Assembly: GCA_028532985.1 (NCBI GenBank)
Contig: JANCIK010000010.1
Coordinates: 1-64,000 of the forward strand
Length of the DNA stretch: 64,000 bases
Direction of reading: 5' to 3'
Source: Stropharia rugosoannulata
Lineage: Eukaryota > Basidiomycota > Agaricomycetes > Agaricales > Strophariaceae
The position numbers were made by a program, and so were the translations under genes. The notes under the pieces were generated by a model. It was given only the letters and a program-made list of their open reading frames with translations. It was not told where the DNA came from and searched no databases. Shown one piece after another: positions 34,601 to 47,490 of the stretch (position 1 is its first letter; the number at the start of each line of letters is the position of its first letter).

Positions 34601-35794
34601 TGTTTCGTGCAGTCGTGCTTGACTTCAGACACGCAGCCACAAACACTCACTTGAGTCACTTTACCTATGTAGACTAGGCAAGCGGTATACTCAGCGTGCG
34701 CAATACACAGGTGTGGCACGCCGCATAATGTTCGCTGACGGGGTACAGTTTAGTGACACAGCATGTGCAGCACCGACCATATACGGATCCGCCGGTCCGT
34801 AGACACTGCATGTGTAATAACATGGTTAATCGTACTGTAAATGGAACTCCCACGATATACCGATCACTGAGACTGTAGTGGCTCGCAAATTATGTCGAAC
34901 ATTTAGTATTCAGCTGAAATGGTTAATATTATGTCTCTGAGTTGTGCCACTTACGTTCAATGCAATACACAGAGGTGTCCTTCCGCATATACAACGCTCA
35001 CATTTTACTGATCGGTCCAGCCGCATATACTGCGTTGTCAATACACAGGTGTGGCACACCGTACATTCATGACTGAAAATACACTGTTTATTAAGATTGC
35101 ATGTGCAGCACCTACTTTATATGGATCAGTTGGTCCGTAGACGGTTTGTTATTCATACCGCAAATGTAACTCGGACAATATACTGATTACCCAGACCATA
35201 ATAGTGGCTTCATGTGCGCGGTGCATTTGATATTCTATAAATGTTCTGTTCTATTTACAGGCTAATTATTTGCACTGCATAATACACACCCTTATTCATA
35301 CTGGTGTAAGTGACTACTTAATGAGGCATGGAAATACAGTGGTGTCACGGACTGAAAATCAACAAGTCAAAATACACAGCCAGGACGTACCGCAGAAGAG
35401 CAGACTTCTCAACCAATCTGAGAGGCGCATCACCTGTCCCACTCCAGTTCAGTACCTCCTGCGCATGCAAAAATCTTCTTAACAGTGATGCTACTCGGCG
35501 CAGGGAAGGCGGCACGGGACACAGGACACGCGGGGCGCTGTTGCACGGGTAGAGCCTTACGGAGAACGCCAGTGAGAACACCCATGGTCAGTATACTCAG
35601 TACTTTTACTCATTCTGAATCTATTAAAGCCTGAATTCCGACTTTCATATACTATACTGGACTACTGAGTCACTGTGAAGATCAACCGGCGGTAGATTGT
35701 ACTCTGATAGTCATGGCGAAGATTGCAAGATTCCGTGGGAATCCGCTTACAAAGCTTTTTGGGCCTAAGTTTTGACAAGTCCAGAGCCGAAATT
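31621..35794. repeat. Non-coding zone with ACCGCAAAT motifs and long direct repeats
   Basis: No gene is seen in 4.2 kb. A ~200-bp segment (CCGTCCCTCCAGAC...ACAGTGCAG...CCGTCCTC) occurs at 32,085-32,260 and again at 32,520-32,760. A second set anchored on TGCATGTG(T/C)(G)GCAC occurs near 33,830, 34,163, 34,759 and 35,100, with nearby TACGGATCAGTC and CCGATCACC words. ACCGCAAAT and variants (CCGCATATA, CCGTAAATA) are spread over the whole stretch and continue into the inverted repeat at 35,795. It may be the motif-rich end of the inner element. Confidence 0.65.
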
Positions 35795-36005
35795 GACCGT
35801 AATATTGGCATGCATATGACCTTTAAAAACATTTCATTACAATATACAAATAACCCTTTGATACACATTCATATTTCCTTCACACAGGGGGCCGAACATG
35901 TGTGCATATCGTGCAGTCTTGCCAGACCGCAGATGCGCGGCCCTCGATTTACAGAGCACATGTACCGCAAATCACCAGGAATGTGCGTACTGCTCAGTGG
36001 GCCCG
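35795..36005 (+). repeat. Left inverted repeat of the inner element
   Basis: Pairs with 55,900-56,111 in reverse complement, with roughly 85-90 percent identity by eye. It includes AAAACATTTCATTACAATAT and GAGCACATGTACC. It contains an ACCGCAAAT motif near 35,961. Confidence 0.8.
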
Positions 36006-36138
36006 TTAGTTCTACCGCTTATACACGCTGTAGATAGCCGTGTTGTAATGAGCTGATACATTGATCAGCACATGCAATGCAAACCACAAACAGTTTTAAG
36101 GGACACAACATAGCAAGCCTACAACCAGTTTCAAAATC

Positions 36139-37189
36139 ATGATGGAATTATTGCCACGTTTACGCACTGCTCTCATCTTCCTCATGCCACCTGCAAGTCG
36201 ATTTATGCAAGTCTGGAGCCAACTTTCTGCCGCAAAACAGAAGAAGTATTGGAAACTTTTGCCATCGGATTGTCGAGCGCTCTGCGCTGTATACATACTT
36301 CTCAATCGTCCCTCATACAGTACCCATGAATTCAGACAACTTGTTTGGAATTACTTGCATCCAGACGAGAAATTTAGCGCGCTCATGACATCGATATACG
36401 ACATGGGATTAACACAGCAGAAACAGGACGCTGTTTATGACACGCTGGGCACTTTCGACAATACCGTGTACCTGTTGGCCCCGTCTGAGCCTAACCCGGA
36501 CGATCTCGAGAAAAGCTTCAAGGACGAGCAGTACCCCGCCATATTGGATATACTCATATATCCTTCAGTTGAAGTATGTCATTCTTTCTCCTATATGATT
36601 AACATTCTCCATTAATATCAGTGTTCAGCGAGGATTTTCCTATCCAGACTTCGTTCAGCTTACCTGTTGGAATGGCTATTTCAAATACATCGAGTGGAAG
36701 GAACTGACACGATTTGTGGATCCCTCAATTTTCCCGGTGCATTATTATCATCCTTGGGGCTTCTGGGCAAAGTTAGACGTTTCCAAGGAGATAGACGTCA
36801 AGTTTTGTAGCCCAGTCCTTGTTCTCAGATGCGGCGACCATCCCTTTTCACTCGAAGACATGCAGCGCACAATTGGGTTGTGCGAACTGTCATATAGACT
36901 CTACATGGAGGACACATTGTCAGTCTATACCGTTCAACCTAGATGTATGTTCCGTCCTGACAACGACAATGTACTGGCCAAGTTTGGATGGGGCTTGAAG
37001 GAGGTTGTGACAGAGGACGAGTACAGGAGAGCTGAATTTGAAGCGGCAGCTCTGGCTCTCTGTGTATGCAACGACGACAACAACATTATAAGCTGGGAGT
37101 TTGGTGGAAGGCACTTCACAGAAGGTGAATACGGCTCTGACAATGAAACTTATCCAGTGAAGTTCCAAGAGCCGTATGAGGAATGGTAA
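36139..37189 (+). CDS. Two-exon hypothetical protein, about 331 residues
   Basis: ATG ATG at 36139. An intron 36574-36628 (GTATGT..TTCAG, 55 bp) joins the two open frames in phase; the earlier CAG at 36,621 would break the frame. The protein is neutral, rich in aromatic residues (WNGYFKYIEW, YYHPWGFWAKLDV) and ends in an acidic tail (QEPYEEW). No signal peptide, membrane segment or known domain was recognised. It is convergent with the gene at 37,248 (58-bp gap). It is the first cargo gene inside the left inverted repeat. Confidence 0.68.
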
Positions 37190-37247
37190 CGAAGGAGGAT
37201 GTACATTTCTGTCTAAAATATCGCTAATGAAACATTGAATACGCATT

Positions 37248-39438
37248 CTACTCTACATTTGCGCTCTGTGAGATGTCCTTCCATAGCGCAGCTTGCTCTG
37301 GCGTCTTGAACACAAGCTTAATGTCCATGCCATAGTGCGTCCCAATACCAGCGAGGTTTTTCTCTATAATCTTCATCATTATGGCTGTCTCGTAGTGCTC
37401 TGTCGTGACGTCCATCCCGTAGAGATCGTTAATCGTGAGGCCGGTCGTGTTTCTAAAATGGCTGACCCAAAACGAGCGTACAAAACACGGTGTCGGTTCC
37501 AAAGATGGCATGTAGTAGATAGTGTTTGCGAAAACCGGATTAGTCGAGTACGCCTTGCAGGTTTTGTAGAAGAAAAATTCGGTTAGGACATCTTCAATAC
37601 AACAACCGCAATGCATATGGCCTTCGGGAGGTATGTTGAGCTTATTCTGTTTCTGGAAAGTGACGCCATGCAACTGAGTAGCATTGTCTGCATCTCTGAG
37701 TTTTTGATTGAGCTGGTGGAAACGGCATATGAAGAGTCCGTTACGCGTATAGAAACACAGGAGAGCGACATTTCGAGACATATACGACGCTTCAGGGACG
37801 AAACTTTGTGCTTCACGGATAGCACCGCGGTACCTCACTTTGCAGCTGCACGCTTTCGTATACATTGTACGCCTTTTCCGGGGAAGACTCGCAAAGTCGA
37901 TGCCTTTGGTTTCGGCATCAAACTTCTTTAAGCTTCTGAGGGCTTTTTCTATCGTGAACTCAGCTTATAACTTCATGATAAGATAGATTAATGCAAATAC
38001 TCACTGCGGAAATCTTTGAGATCGTCTTCATCCATTGTATTGAGAACACGCCTTGCCCACAGCGAATCTGGCAATCGAGGCCCACACGGCTTACGACGCT
38101 TGCTACGAGTAACGGCACTCAAGTCAGCCTCATCCTGTTCGTTGGCAATGTTGAGCGCCATCTTGTGATCATCGTCCACCTCGTCGTCGTCGTCTGTGTC
38201 CTCTTCGTTGTCCGATACCTCAGCGTCGCTTGCTCCATCGTCAGCATTGAGGTCCTTGGCCGCGCTTACACCTCCATAGACATCCTCGTCCTTGTCATCT
38301 TCCTCGTCGTCCTCTGCATCATTCTCCTCGGCCGCCTCCATATCCACATCCTGGTCTGAAACCATAGCGCCTTGTGACTCTGCCTCGATCGTACTTGTGC
38401 GGTTACTTGTATCTAGAGAAACCCCTGAGGACTTTGATTTAGCAGGGTGTTTGCCGTTGCCGCTTAAACGGACTTCAAGGACCTTGATGTCTTCTTCTAG
38501 CGATGAGATTTGACTGCGTAGAGACTCTAATTTATTGGCTGGTACAGTCATGAATTGACGCATGGATGCTGATAGCTTTTGCTGTAATTCTTCCAGAAGA
38601 GTCCGATCTGCGCGCTTACGACCAAAGTGATAGTCGTACGCTTTCTGCGATGAAGTCAGTCTCGCTGTGGCCGTGGCAAGATACTCCTCAGCAAATGTCT
38701 GATCCTCCTTAGCCTTTGATATCGCATTGAGGTACTGTTGGATAGTTTCAGGAGAGTTTACTCCCATCTCCTTGAGGGAAGAATCAATCCGTTTAATTGA
38801 ATTTGAGACATATTCACGGTACAGCTCCCATACACATAGACTGGCCTGAGTGTAAGCGAGGTCTTTACGAGCAATGAAATCGCTTTGAAGCTCGAACTGG
38901 GTGCGATACATATCTGGTACTCTGGTATCCTTGAGTATCTGTCTATTGAAGTAGGGGCGGTCGGGGGTCCTATATGAGAACTTGTCCTCCCAAGAAGACA
39001 GACTACCTAATCTGTAATATGCGTTATTCAAAGGAATATATATGAACGTTAGGGCGCACGCTACCTCTCTGCTGCAATCATTTTAATACTTTGGATCAAT
39101 GCAGCCGTATTGTTATCACTGTCTCTGAGGGCAAATAAGTATGTTAAGTCCGTATGAGAGCTAATAGACGTACGAGTTCATGGCCTTCATGGCTGCTACA
39201 TGGCTCTTGAGGCCATTGCTCGGCAAAGGCATTTCAGTACTCTTGTTTTCGGCACGCGCTCTGGTGATACTCTTGTTTCTGCTACTGCTACTTTGGTGGT
39301 TTCAGAATGGTCGGGAACAAAAAAGCAGGTTGCATAGACATACTGAGCAGAACCCATCCTTGGGCGCTTAAATGTGGAGGCATCAATATCTTCCGTGCTG
39401 CCACCTGGGTTTTGATGTTTTGTCGCTGGAGTCGGCAT
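37248..39438 (-). CDS. Multi-exon coiled-coil/acidic protein, unknown
   Basis: ATG at 39438. Exons are visible at about 39,360-39,438, 39,180-39,260 (ending before GTACGT), an internal exon from about 39,016 to 38,005, and the last exon 37,963-37,248. The last intron is 37,964-38,004 (GTGAGT..TATAAG, 41 bp). The central exon encodes long charged helices (about 38,480-38,960), then an extreme Asp/Glu tract (38,160-38,350), then a basic patch (RSKRRK). The last exon is globular, with HCGCC and a conserved-looking C-terminus. The layout resembles nuclear chromatin-associated proteins, but no family was identified. Confidence 0.62.
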
Positions 39439-39510
39439 CCGTTCTGCAGCTACGACAATACTGCAGGAGTAGGAGCAGATGAAATTAGTTACTTCATATT
39501 AGTGACCCGG

Positions 39511-40224
39511 ATGCTACTTGCCTGTGACTGCCTGAAGGTGTTGCATGTGCGTCATGAAGATTCGCGTCAACAAGTTCTTCTATATGTTGACTACATTGGT
39601 AAGGTTTTCAATTGAGTTTATGCAGTGTAGAACTCTAACGTAACATACTCTATGTTCACAGTCATGTCAGGGAAACACCCCAACAAGTTCACATTAGACG
39701 GTGGTTCTATAATCCCTGCACTGAAGTATATTCTAAGCCCAGTGATATATCTAATAGACGAATCAACATACTTTAACGCGATGATATCAGATTCATTCCG
39801 AGCCTTGTCTTCCAGGTGAGTGTCACCACAGTCACCGTCAGAGTGAGTCATATTGGTCTTAACAAATGCCTAAGTAATCGATGAAGCCAACTTGAAGTAC
39901 TCTAAACAACATACATTGGTGTACACGGCTGGTAACTCGGGGTCGGCTAACCCTTTCGGAGGTGTCGAGGACATGCTTCTGGTCATTGAACAGTCTAATG
40001 TGTTCGATGTAATACTATCATTATTTCAAAACAGGATCAAATGCTCAGTCAAAGAGAAAATGTACGATGGCCCCTCTATTGTCTCCAAAGGCATGCCCAT
40101 ATTTAATTCTGGAGCACTAACATATACCAGTTTAACAAATGGACATTGTCCCAAAGAATATACTCACTTGTTGACAGACTGTTCTCATAGGCCGACACTC
40201 AAATCGCTCGGGTTAACCCTATGA
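39511..40224 (+). CDS. Spliced hypothetical protein, possibly broken
   Basis: ATG 39511. Intron 39599-39661 (GTAAGG..TTCACAG) joins the first two exons in phase (YVDYI then VMSGKHPNKF). The next donor GTGAGT at 39,816 and acceptor CTAAG at 39,874 leave the third exon one base out of phase, so either a different splice is used or the gene carries an indel. The third exon encodes a well-formed frame to TGA 40,224 (GNSGSANPFGGVEDML and others). No family was recognised. It diverges from the gene starting at 39,438 over only 72 bp. Confidence 0.45.
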
Positions 40225-40957
40225 GTTCCTCAGAAAGCAGGTATAGTATGTTTTATTTGAAGAAAACCTACGTGGAGACAGTAGCAAAAGCCCCTGTCTT
40301 AAAATAAATATCAGTATTGAGCCATAGTGGCATGTTCGACGTTCGTATTGAGTTTATATTAACTGCATGAGCACTGACATAAAATCCTATACATCAGCCA
40401 ATGTAAATTATTTAGTGGTAAACACTTACCTCTCACTATGCTCGTCTACTACAGTGTCCCTCACCACCACACTCGTATTTTCGCTGTTAATATTTGGGCT
40501 TGCAAAGGTTCTTTCCCTGGCGCTGAGATGATATCTAACATATTTTTAGCATATAGAGAATTCTTTCTAGCGTCACATACCCCAATGTGTTTGCTGTGGG
40601 ACTAAGAATTCTCCACTCCATCCCCTCCATCCCGGAGTTTGAAATAATTTGACTCTCTTCCCTACACGAATCATAATTCAGTATTCCGAGCCTCTGATTC
40701 CGTTATTTGGGACTTACACCGTATTGTTCGTAAGCCCCGCATCATTCATATTCATACCCGTCACCAGGTCACCAATAAGGCGGTCATCTGGTAGATCTTC
40801 CATGGAAGTCGGTAATCTATGAATGCCATGAGTGAGTCAATGTATGAGCAGTAATACTCTCATGTTACGCACCCTCCATCACCATCAACATCCAGGGCAT
40901 ACTCAGCAGAAGATCCAGCAAGTGGATTAAGTGGGTCAGCGGCGATAATGGTCTCAA
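40225..40957. other. Intergenic, no gene seen
   Basis: AT-rich DNA without a sustained open frame. A single AGCGGCGATAATGG at about 40,938 resembles the motif of the outer element, an exception to its otherwise arm-restricted distribution. Confidence 0.4.
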
Positions 40958-41736
40958 TCACCTCCGACTTGACTTTAACCGAGGTCGCTTCATCCAGATC
41001 TTTATTTCACATGAATGCTGAACTCCTGCGTTGTCTTCAGACGACGCTGGGGGGCCTTGCTCATTATGTAATGAGCCTGTTTGAACATGTGCGGTGTCCA
41101 AAGAGGACTGTTGATCCTGTGCACTGTGCAGAGAGAGCGGCGCAGCGTGCGCGGGGTCCACAGAAGGTGGATGAGCGTGCGCAGTGTCCAAAGACGACTG
41201 TTGAGCCTGTGTGCCGTGCAGAGAGAGTGGCGGAGCGTGCGCATGGTCCGCAGAGGACGGGTGAGCATGCGCAGTGTCCAAAGACAACTGTTGAGCTTGT
41301 CTGTATATCCCATGAGTCGGTGAATGATTATGCAGCAAGTTTGAAGAACTCACATTTTATGGCCATCATCACTCACTGCATGGTTGATCAACAATTCAGT
41401 AGAGGGAATCAGGGAGCTGCTAATCTCTGGTTTTCCTTTAACAGCAGCCGCTCGCTGTTCAAAGTTTCTCCAAGCCGCTCTGGCATTGTCATGGCGTATA
41501 CGAGCAGCCTCCTTTTTGTCCACTGTATGCACGCATATCATGTAACGTCAGATATAGAAGTTAGAATAGGTAAATATGCACTCACAGTCAGCCTTTCGTT
41601 TGTGTTTGTACATCTCCCACTCCTTTAGAGATTGATTGAGCTCATTCAAAAGCAGAGTTTCCTCATCCTGAACAGCGTGAATGCCCTCTGTCGCTCCAAG
41701 GGGCCTAACGGGGACTGCTGCTCGAGATGACTGCAT
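40958..41736 (-). CDS. Protein with tandem Ser/His/Ala-rich repeats
   Basis: ATG at 41736. Exon 1 encodes a helical charged region (EETLLLNELNQSLKEWEMYKH). Donor GTGAGT and acceptor CATACAG lead to exon 2 (KKEAARIRHDNARAAWRNFEQRAAA), and a second intron (GTGAGT..ATACAG, near 41,294-41,345) leads to exon 3. Exon 3 is an in-frame minisatellite encoding three copies of a QQSSLDTAHAHPPS / DPAHAAPLSLH pattern (41,060-41,310), each about 90-100 bp with a GCGCAGTGTCC core. The basic end KRPRLKSSRR could be a nuclear signal. Function unknown. Confidence 0.5.
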
Positions 41737-42174
41737 GTTAACGTATATTGTTGTTGTGGTGATGTAGAATAGCATGTTTGGAAGTAACAGAGACACAGTT
41801 GAATAGGACTGTATGTCAAGGGTAAGGTCAACCAATACTGCACGGATACCTAGTAAACGCCAGTTGCTCTACCTCACCACAAACGACATGACTTGATAAT
41901 TGTGATTGGTCATATCTGGCAAGTGCCAAGCAAAGACCCGTGTTTCAGTGTCTGGAATTCGCGGAAGATTGTGGCCGTTTGGACGTTTTGATCCAAGTAT
42001 GCATGTGTGTCAAATTCCTCCGTATCTTACTTGAATCTAGAGATCTCAGATCCCATACATCTCGGTTCCTTTGGTGTGCGATGGATTTAGGGCTTAAGTC
42101 CAAACATGTTTTAAAACTTATTCTCCACTCCTCTCTCTTGACCTCTGCCAGTTTCGTCCCTCAAGTAGCCTCTG

Positions 42175-42949
42175 ATGAGAAGTGTCACTATTGCTCAGTC
42201 ACCAGATATTGCAGTATCTGGCGATTGCTCAGTTCACGCATCCACTGAGACTGGTAAGCGCTCCTTCAGACTTACAGTTTGATTGATTTGCTGATGATCT
42301 TCAGAGAATGAATACTTCTACGCTGTGCTGGTTGGACGTGAACCTGGCGTTTACCATCAAAGGTATGTAGTTTTCACGCCTTCATAGATGTATTGGACTA
42401 AGGATATTGGTTTACGTGTAGGGAACAAGTCACGTTGAGCCTGAACCGCATTCCAGGTAGTGCCGTGGTAAGGTTTAGCTCCGAGGACGAGGCACGCCAA
42501 CACTACATTTCCGCTGTGAAAAACAAGTTGGTCTTTAAAGTTGACCTGGTGGAGAGTCGTCGAACGTTGAATGTATCCGATGTGGGAGATGTTATCCCAA
42601 TACGTCCCACTGGTACGTTTCCGCTACCATATTTAATACCTCGTTTTCTGACATTGAAATCAGGGAGCACATCGCTGTCCCACCGCTGGTACAGTGTCAC
42701 CGTTGGTCGCGATCCCTGGGTCTACAATGGATCATATGTTCTCACTGTTCTTGCTACTACTATAAATGATCGAGCTACTAAATCAGGGCGAATGTTGCGT
42801 TGAATGTCTTGAGCATTCGAGGGGCCCGTTGTGCAAAGTTCTTGGCAGAGGAGGAGGCTGTCGCAGACTTCAAGTCTTATCTTGCTGCAGGACAGGTTGT
42901 CCAGGTCAAGTATAGTCATGAGCGCTTGCTGGTGAATGACTATACATAA
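42175..42949 (+). CDS. Protein with two RNase H1 N-terminal/viroplasmin-like domains
   Basis: ATG 42175. Three introns are clear: 42254-42304 (GTAAGC..TTCAG), 42363-42421 (GTATGT..GTGTAG) and 42613-42663 (GTACGT..ATCAG). The joined product contains the signature FYAVLVGREPGVY followed by FSSEDEARQHY. After a linker comes RWYSVTVGRDPWVYNG, with the second half (AKFLAEEEAVADFKSYL) encoded beyond a fourth, less certain splice (about 42,735-42,790). This Y.V..GR.PGVY fold is the RNase H1 N-terminal RNA/DNA hybrid-binding domain, named after caulimovirus viroplasmin. No RNase H catalytic domain follows, so a nucleic-acid-binding accessory role is inferred. Confidence 0.72.
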
Positions 42950-43165
42950 CTATTTGTACGGTAGATATGTAGTCTGTTGTCCGGAAATATATTTCTCCTT
43001 CCTCCCTTGAACATTATGTGCCACTGCGGCACAGGGCGTAGTAAGACTAGTCTATTTGTACATCATCGGAGTTAGTTTGAGTAATCATTCCGGGATGTAT
43101 ACCGCCCATAACCATGAGAGGTGTACCAGGACTTGTCAATAACCTCCAACTTTCATCCATAAATT

Positions 43166-44644
43166 ATGGGTCGCAAGAAACCTTCCCCTCTTGCTGATAG
43201 AAGTGATTCAAAACAAAATAAATCTCTGGATAGGCCAAAGTATCCCATCGGTCCTGATGGTCTCAATCGAAATCAGTGCTACTACCAAAATAAGATAAAA
43301 CGAGAGAAGGAAAAGCAGGTAAGCTGAAAGTACTGTCATTCCCTATAGTGAAATATTAAAGTAACTAGGAAAGCGCCATGGTAATATCTTCTACATTGCA
43401 AGTATGCGCGAACCACAACTGAGTGAATCAAATGATTAATCTCAGGGAATTGCTCCTTTACAGTCCGTACATGGAAGCAGTGAGGTCGACGCTCTTCCCC
43501 TGGTACATACATTTATCACTCTGTTTTACTTGTGCATGAGATTTTTTCTGAACAAGCCACCTCTATAGCCTCAGGGAATGGATCCTTCTCGTCCCATACA
43601 GTAACGCAACCAGACAGTCTCCAACCATCAGGTGTGCATACCTACTCCTCCAATGCTATATATGTGTACAATTTTTTTTTTCGGTAGCCACCTAGGTATG
43701 AAGATGGCACAGAGTATATACTACAGCCTGTACTTGGTGCTGCGGATTGGGACGTATATGACTCGTGGGATATGACTTCACCGTCTCCCTCTGATCATGT
43801 AGACCCCATGTCTGGAGCTCGATCTAACCAACTGGAGAGCAACATCCATTTCTCTACCTCAAGTGTGACTACGGCATCAGGACTCACTACTCATGAGCCG
43901 AATTTGGCAGATACGTTCTATCCTTGTGTGGAGGAGAGTTATCACACCTTGGAGACGGAACGTTCAAGTGGACCTGTTACACAGCACTCAACAGTCAATT
44001 CCAATCTCCAGACTGGATCCACGTCCACAGTTCCGAGGGATACTGGGAATATGGCACAGACCTTCTCATTATCAAAGGTAGTAGGTGATCTCCCACAAGA
44101 CGAGCAATCAACCAAAATTCTACACAAGGAATTCGACTTATATACCGACTACCTTGAGATGCGGGAACTCATCAAGGCCTGGTCAATGTCCATGGGAGGA
44201 ATGGAAAACTGGCCGCATACAATAGAGCAGAGGTTCGAAGCGGCAAAGGTTAAGGGCTTACCAGCACTACAGCGCTTCTGCGCCAGATTATTCGACTTAG
44301 AAACAAGGGGCCATAAGTTTATGGCAACTCTGGCATTTATCTCAAGTTCGTTGCCCAAGAGTCCTCAAGGCCTTTCCCATCTTTGGAGATTACAGCAAGA
44401 GCAGGTAATGGTAGTATGCCGGGGTCTAACGATCCTGGAACTCTGTGCGTCTATTGCAAAGCGTAGCATGTTCACAATTGGAAATGGAGAGTATTTTCAT
44501 GCTGCGCCCTACACACTGCTAGAAGATCGGCCTTCTGGACCAGTAGCATCCAAGAATGCTCTTCGACATCCCTTGGCAAATGTTTTTGACGAAATGGAAG
44601 AGAGGGAGGTTACAGCATACCTATCTTTGTACGAATACTATTAG
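43166..44644 (+). CDS. Multi-exon hypothetical protein, basic N-terminus
   Basis: ATG 43166 opens a Lys/Arg-rich exon (MGRKKPSPLADRSDSK). Introns are GTAAGC at about 43,319, small exons near 43,446-43,500 and 43,573-43,622, and GTGTGC..CGGTAG to about 43,688. The last exon (43,689-44,644) is Ser/Thr-rich and then helical with conserved-looking Trp/Leu (LIKAWSMSMGGMENWPHTIEQRF). Its last ~200 residues look globular. No family was recognised. It lies head-to-tail with the viroplasmin-like gene, about 220 bp downstream. Confidence 0.55.
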
Positions 44645-46556
44645 TTGTACTACTGGTACTACTACTGGTACACAGCAGGTAGTAGTAGGCACTTTCGAAT
44701 GTTTAGAAGCCCCGCAACATGTTTGATAAAGTATCACAGTTAAGAGTACAAAATCATTCCTGCAGCGCCTCTTAGAGAAATCTATACTGGGTACATCATA
44801 AAACTGCTGTCTATGATGGTTATGATGCTGCATTCTGATGCTATTCAGATCATTCTGACGGCTTCATACAGCTGTTATGATGGTGTAGTCCACATTATGA
44901 TGGTGTCAAGACGGATATAACTGGTATATGATGTTCACATACAATAATTATGACGTTTTTCTGACGTTTTTCTGACTCTTCATTAGTACATTATGTGTGC
45001 TTTACAAGACAATGATGATGAATACGAGCGGCGGCAATGCGCATGACAGGTGCATTCACCTCGGCTCTGCACCATGCGTCTGCGCAGCGGCATACGCCCT
45101 GCCACGCATCCCCCAAACTCCACGAAATAGCTATTATCGCTTATCATAGTGGGTAGAAATATTCACTGTCCATTACTTAACGCAGAACAACACAATGTAG
45201 TCTATGGACAATACATTGAAACAGAAAGAACGGCCTGAAGAAGAGACACAAGACGTTTATTACCACAGAGTTCATCAGGAAAATGACTTTTGTCCCCAGG
45301 GGCTTTGTATCTCCCTGGCACTGCCTTAGAGATCCTAAGGCAGCCAGGGCATGCAAAGCAGCCAGGGCCCTTAGGTGCACTCAGGGCAAGGTCCCTCTGC
45401 AAACAACCAGGTACAACCCCCCCAAGGCAATCCAGGGCAGCTCAAGGCATCCTAGGATCCACCAGATGTACCTTGTATCATTCAAAGATGTTTATATATA
45501 ATGCCATTTAACAAGTACTATTCAAACTTCTTATACAAAACAAGTTATATATTGACTCTAACTACACTAGATAATACAGTATTCATGTAGATAGATATAA
45601 TACAACACAGTGATAGGGCACTTATGAAGGTGGTAATTCTGCTCGGAATAACACGTTCAGGGGCTCGTTAGAAAGCCTGAATTAACGCGAAGAAGCTCCA
45701 AAAAACCGCGACACAATTGAAGAAGTTGTTCTTGACTTAGAGCAAAATTAGTCCAAGACAGGGAGATGGAGGAGGACATGGCTACTCACAGGCATCCAGG
45801 AGTCTCAAAATTTGTGTAAGGAACGCGTTCAAACCCCACATAAATGGTGAATAAACATGCCAAGTTGCGAAAGCCTTTGTTGAAAATTGAAGGAGGGAGA
45901 TGATATTTAAGTCTGCAATAGTAGTCATATGGTCATTAGGGACATCGGATATTGAGGGCGTATCGGACGCCATAAACTGGTCGATTAGTCGATACATATC
46001 TATAGTAAAAGATTTCAAAAAGAATTAGCCAAAAATACGGACTGGAACCCAAGATATGAAGTACTTTACCTGGAGGAGGGAGGGGGAGGAGGAGCACATG
46101 GCGGATTTTTGGATTCCAAGCAACGATATATAGTGTTTGAGGGCTCGTTAGAAAGCTACAATCAAGGTGAGTTCATCATAGAAAGAATTAAGAAGATTGG
46201 AGACGAACCTATGTCAGAATCAAAGAAATACCTCAAAACTCCGAAGTTGACTAGCAACTTGAAATGAAGGACGCTTGGCTGCCCCAAAAATTAAGCCGTC
46301 GCAGGAGCAGGTACCTTATGTAGTTGAGTAAGTTTTCCCAAAGTTTGAGACACTCAGGATATCCAGAAGCGCACCTATGAATTAAATTGTCCCATCCAGG
46401 GGAAGGAGGACACACAGAGTGAGATCGCCCTTAAACTCGTCAAATAATGTAATGAATGGTACTGTCTGATAGGTATTAATAAGACGAACCAGGAAATGCA
46501 AAAATCATACTGTTTGGCCGGGTATTGACAAATATATGAAGGAAAATGCGTCCTAG
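44645..46556. repeat. Non-coding region with CAGGGCA minisatellite
   Basis: No gene is seen. 44,800-44,950 has TATGATGGTG-type words. 45,335-45,460 is a short array of AAGGCAGCCAGGGCA-like words. From 45,655 the phrase GGGCTCGTTAGAAAGC recurs (45,660, 46,139, 46,940, 47,414), each time with similar surroundings, pointing to degenerate units of the array that follows. Confidence 0.55.
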
Positions 46557-47490
46557 GGGGACTTGACACCTATAAGATGATACTTGGCAAGTACAGGATG
46601 GATTGGCATGATCTTGGGGACGGTTTGCAGAGGACTAAGATGGTCTTGAAGGTGCAAAAAGAATTGAGAGTAAAGGTGGACAGGATCTGGAGTTATGGCA
46701 CTTTCAAGCAGAGGCAGTCCAGGGGCAGGAGGAGCACATCACAGTTGTATGGCTTCCAGGCGTCAGAATCGAACGTTCAAAGACTCAATAGAATCCCCTA
46801 ATGCCCAGGAGCTCATATATGAAAAGAACGACACAATATAGCGGATACATACCTTTAAAATCGATAAAACATCGGAAAATAGGGGAAGGAGAGAGACATA
46901 GCTGGTTCTGGCCTTCCAGGCAACCAAATCCATCGGTCTTGGGCTCGTTAGAATCGCATAATTGCCCAAAATATGAATATGCGGTGACCGAGGGCTCGGA
47001 GGAAATGGACAAGATAGAAAGTGGTGAAAGGGGACTTGACACCTATAAGATGATACTTGGCAAGTACAGGATGAATTGGCATGATCTTGGAGACGGTTGG
47101 CAGAGGACTAAAATGCTCTTGAAGGTTCAAAAAGAATTGAGAGTAAATGTCAACAGGATCTGGAGTTATTGCACTTTCAAGCAGAGGCAGTCCAGGGGCA
47201 GGAGGAGCACATCACAGTTGGACGGCTTCCAGACGTCGGAATCAAACGTTCAAGTACTCGATGGAATCCCCTAATTTTCAGGAGCTCATATGTGAAAAGA
47301 ACGACGCAATAAACCCAACACATACCTTTAAAATTGATAAAACATCGGAAATTGGGGGAAGGAGGGTAACATAGCCGGTTCTCGCCTTCCAGGCGACCAA
47401 ATCCATTGGTATTGAGCTCGTTAGAATCGCATAATTGCCGACATTCTGAATCTGAGGCGACCGAAGGCTCGGAATAAACGGATGAGAAGG
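46557..47490 (+). repeat. 473-bp tandem duplication
   Basis: ACTTGACACCTATAAGATGA at 46,561 recurs at 47,034, and the following ~460 bp align closely. Units include GGGCTCGTTAGAATCGCATA and GGAGTTATGGCACTTTCAAG-like blocks. Frames inside differ between the copies and no protein is supported. Confidence 0.85.
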
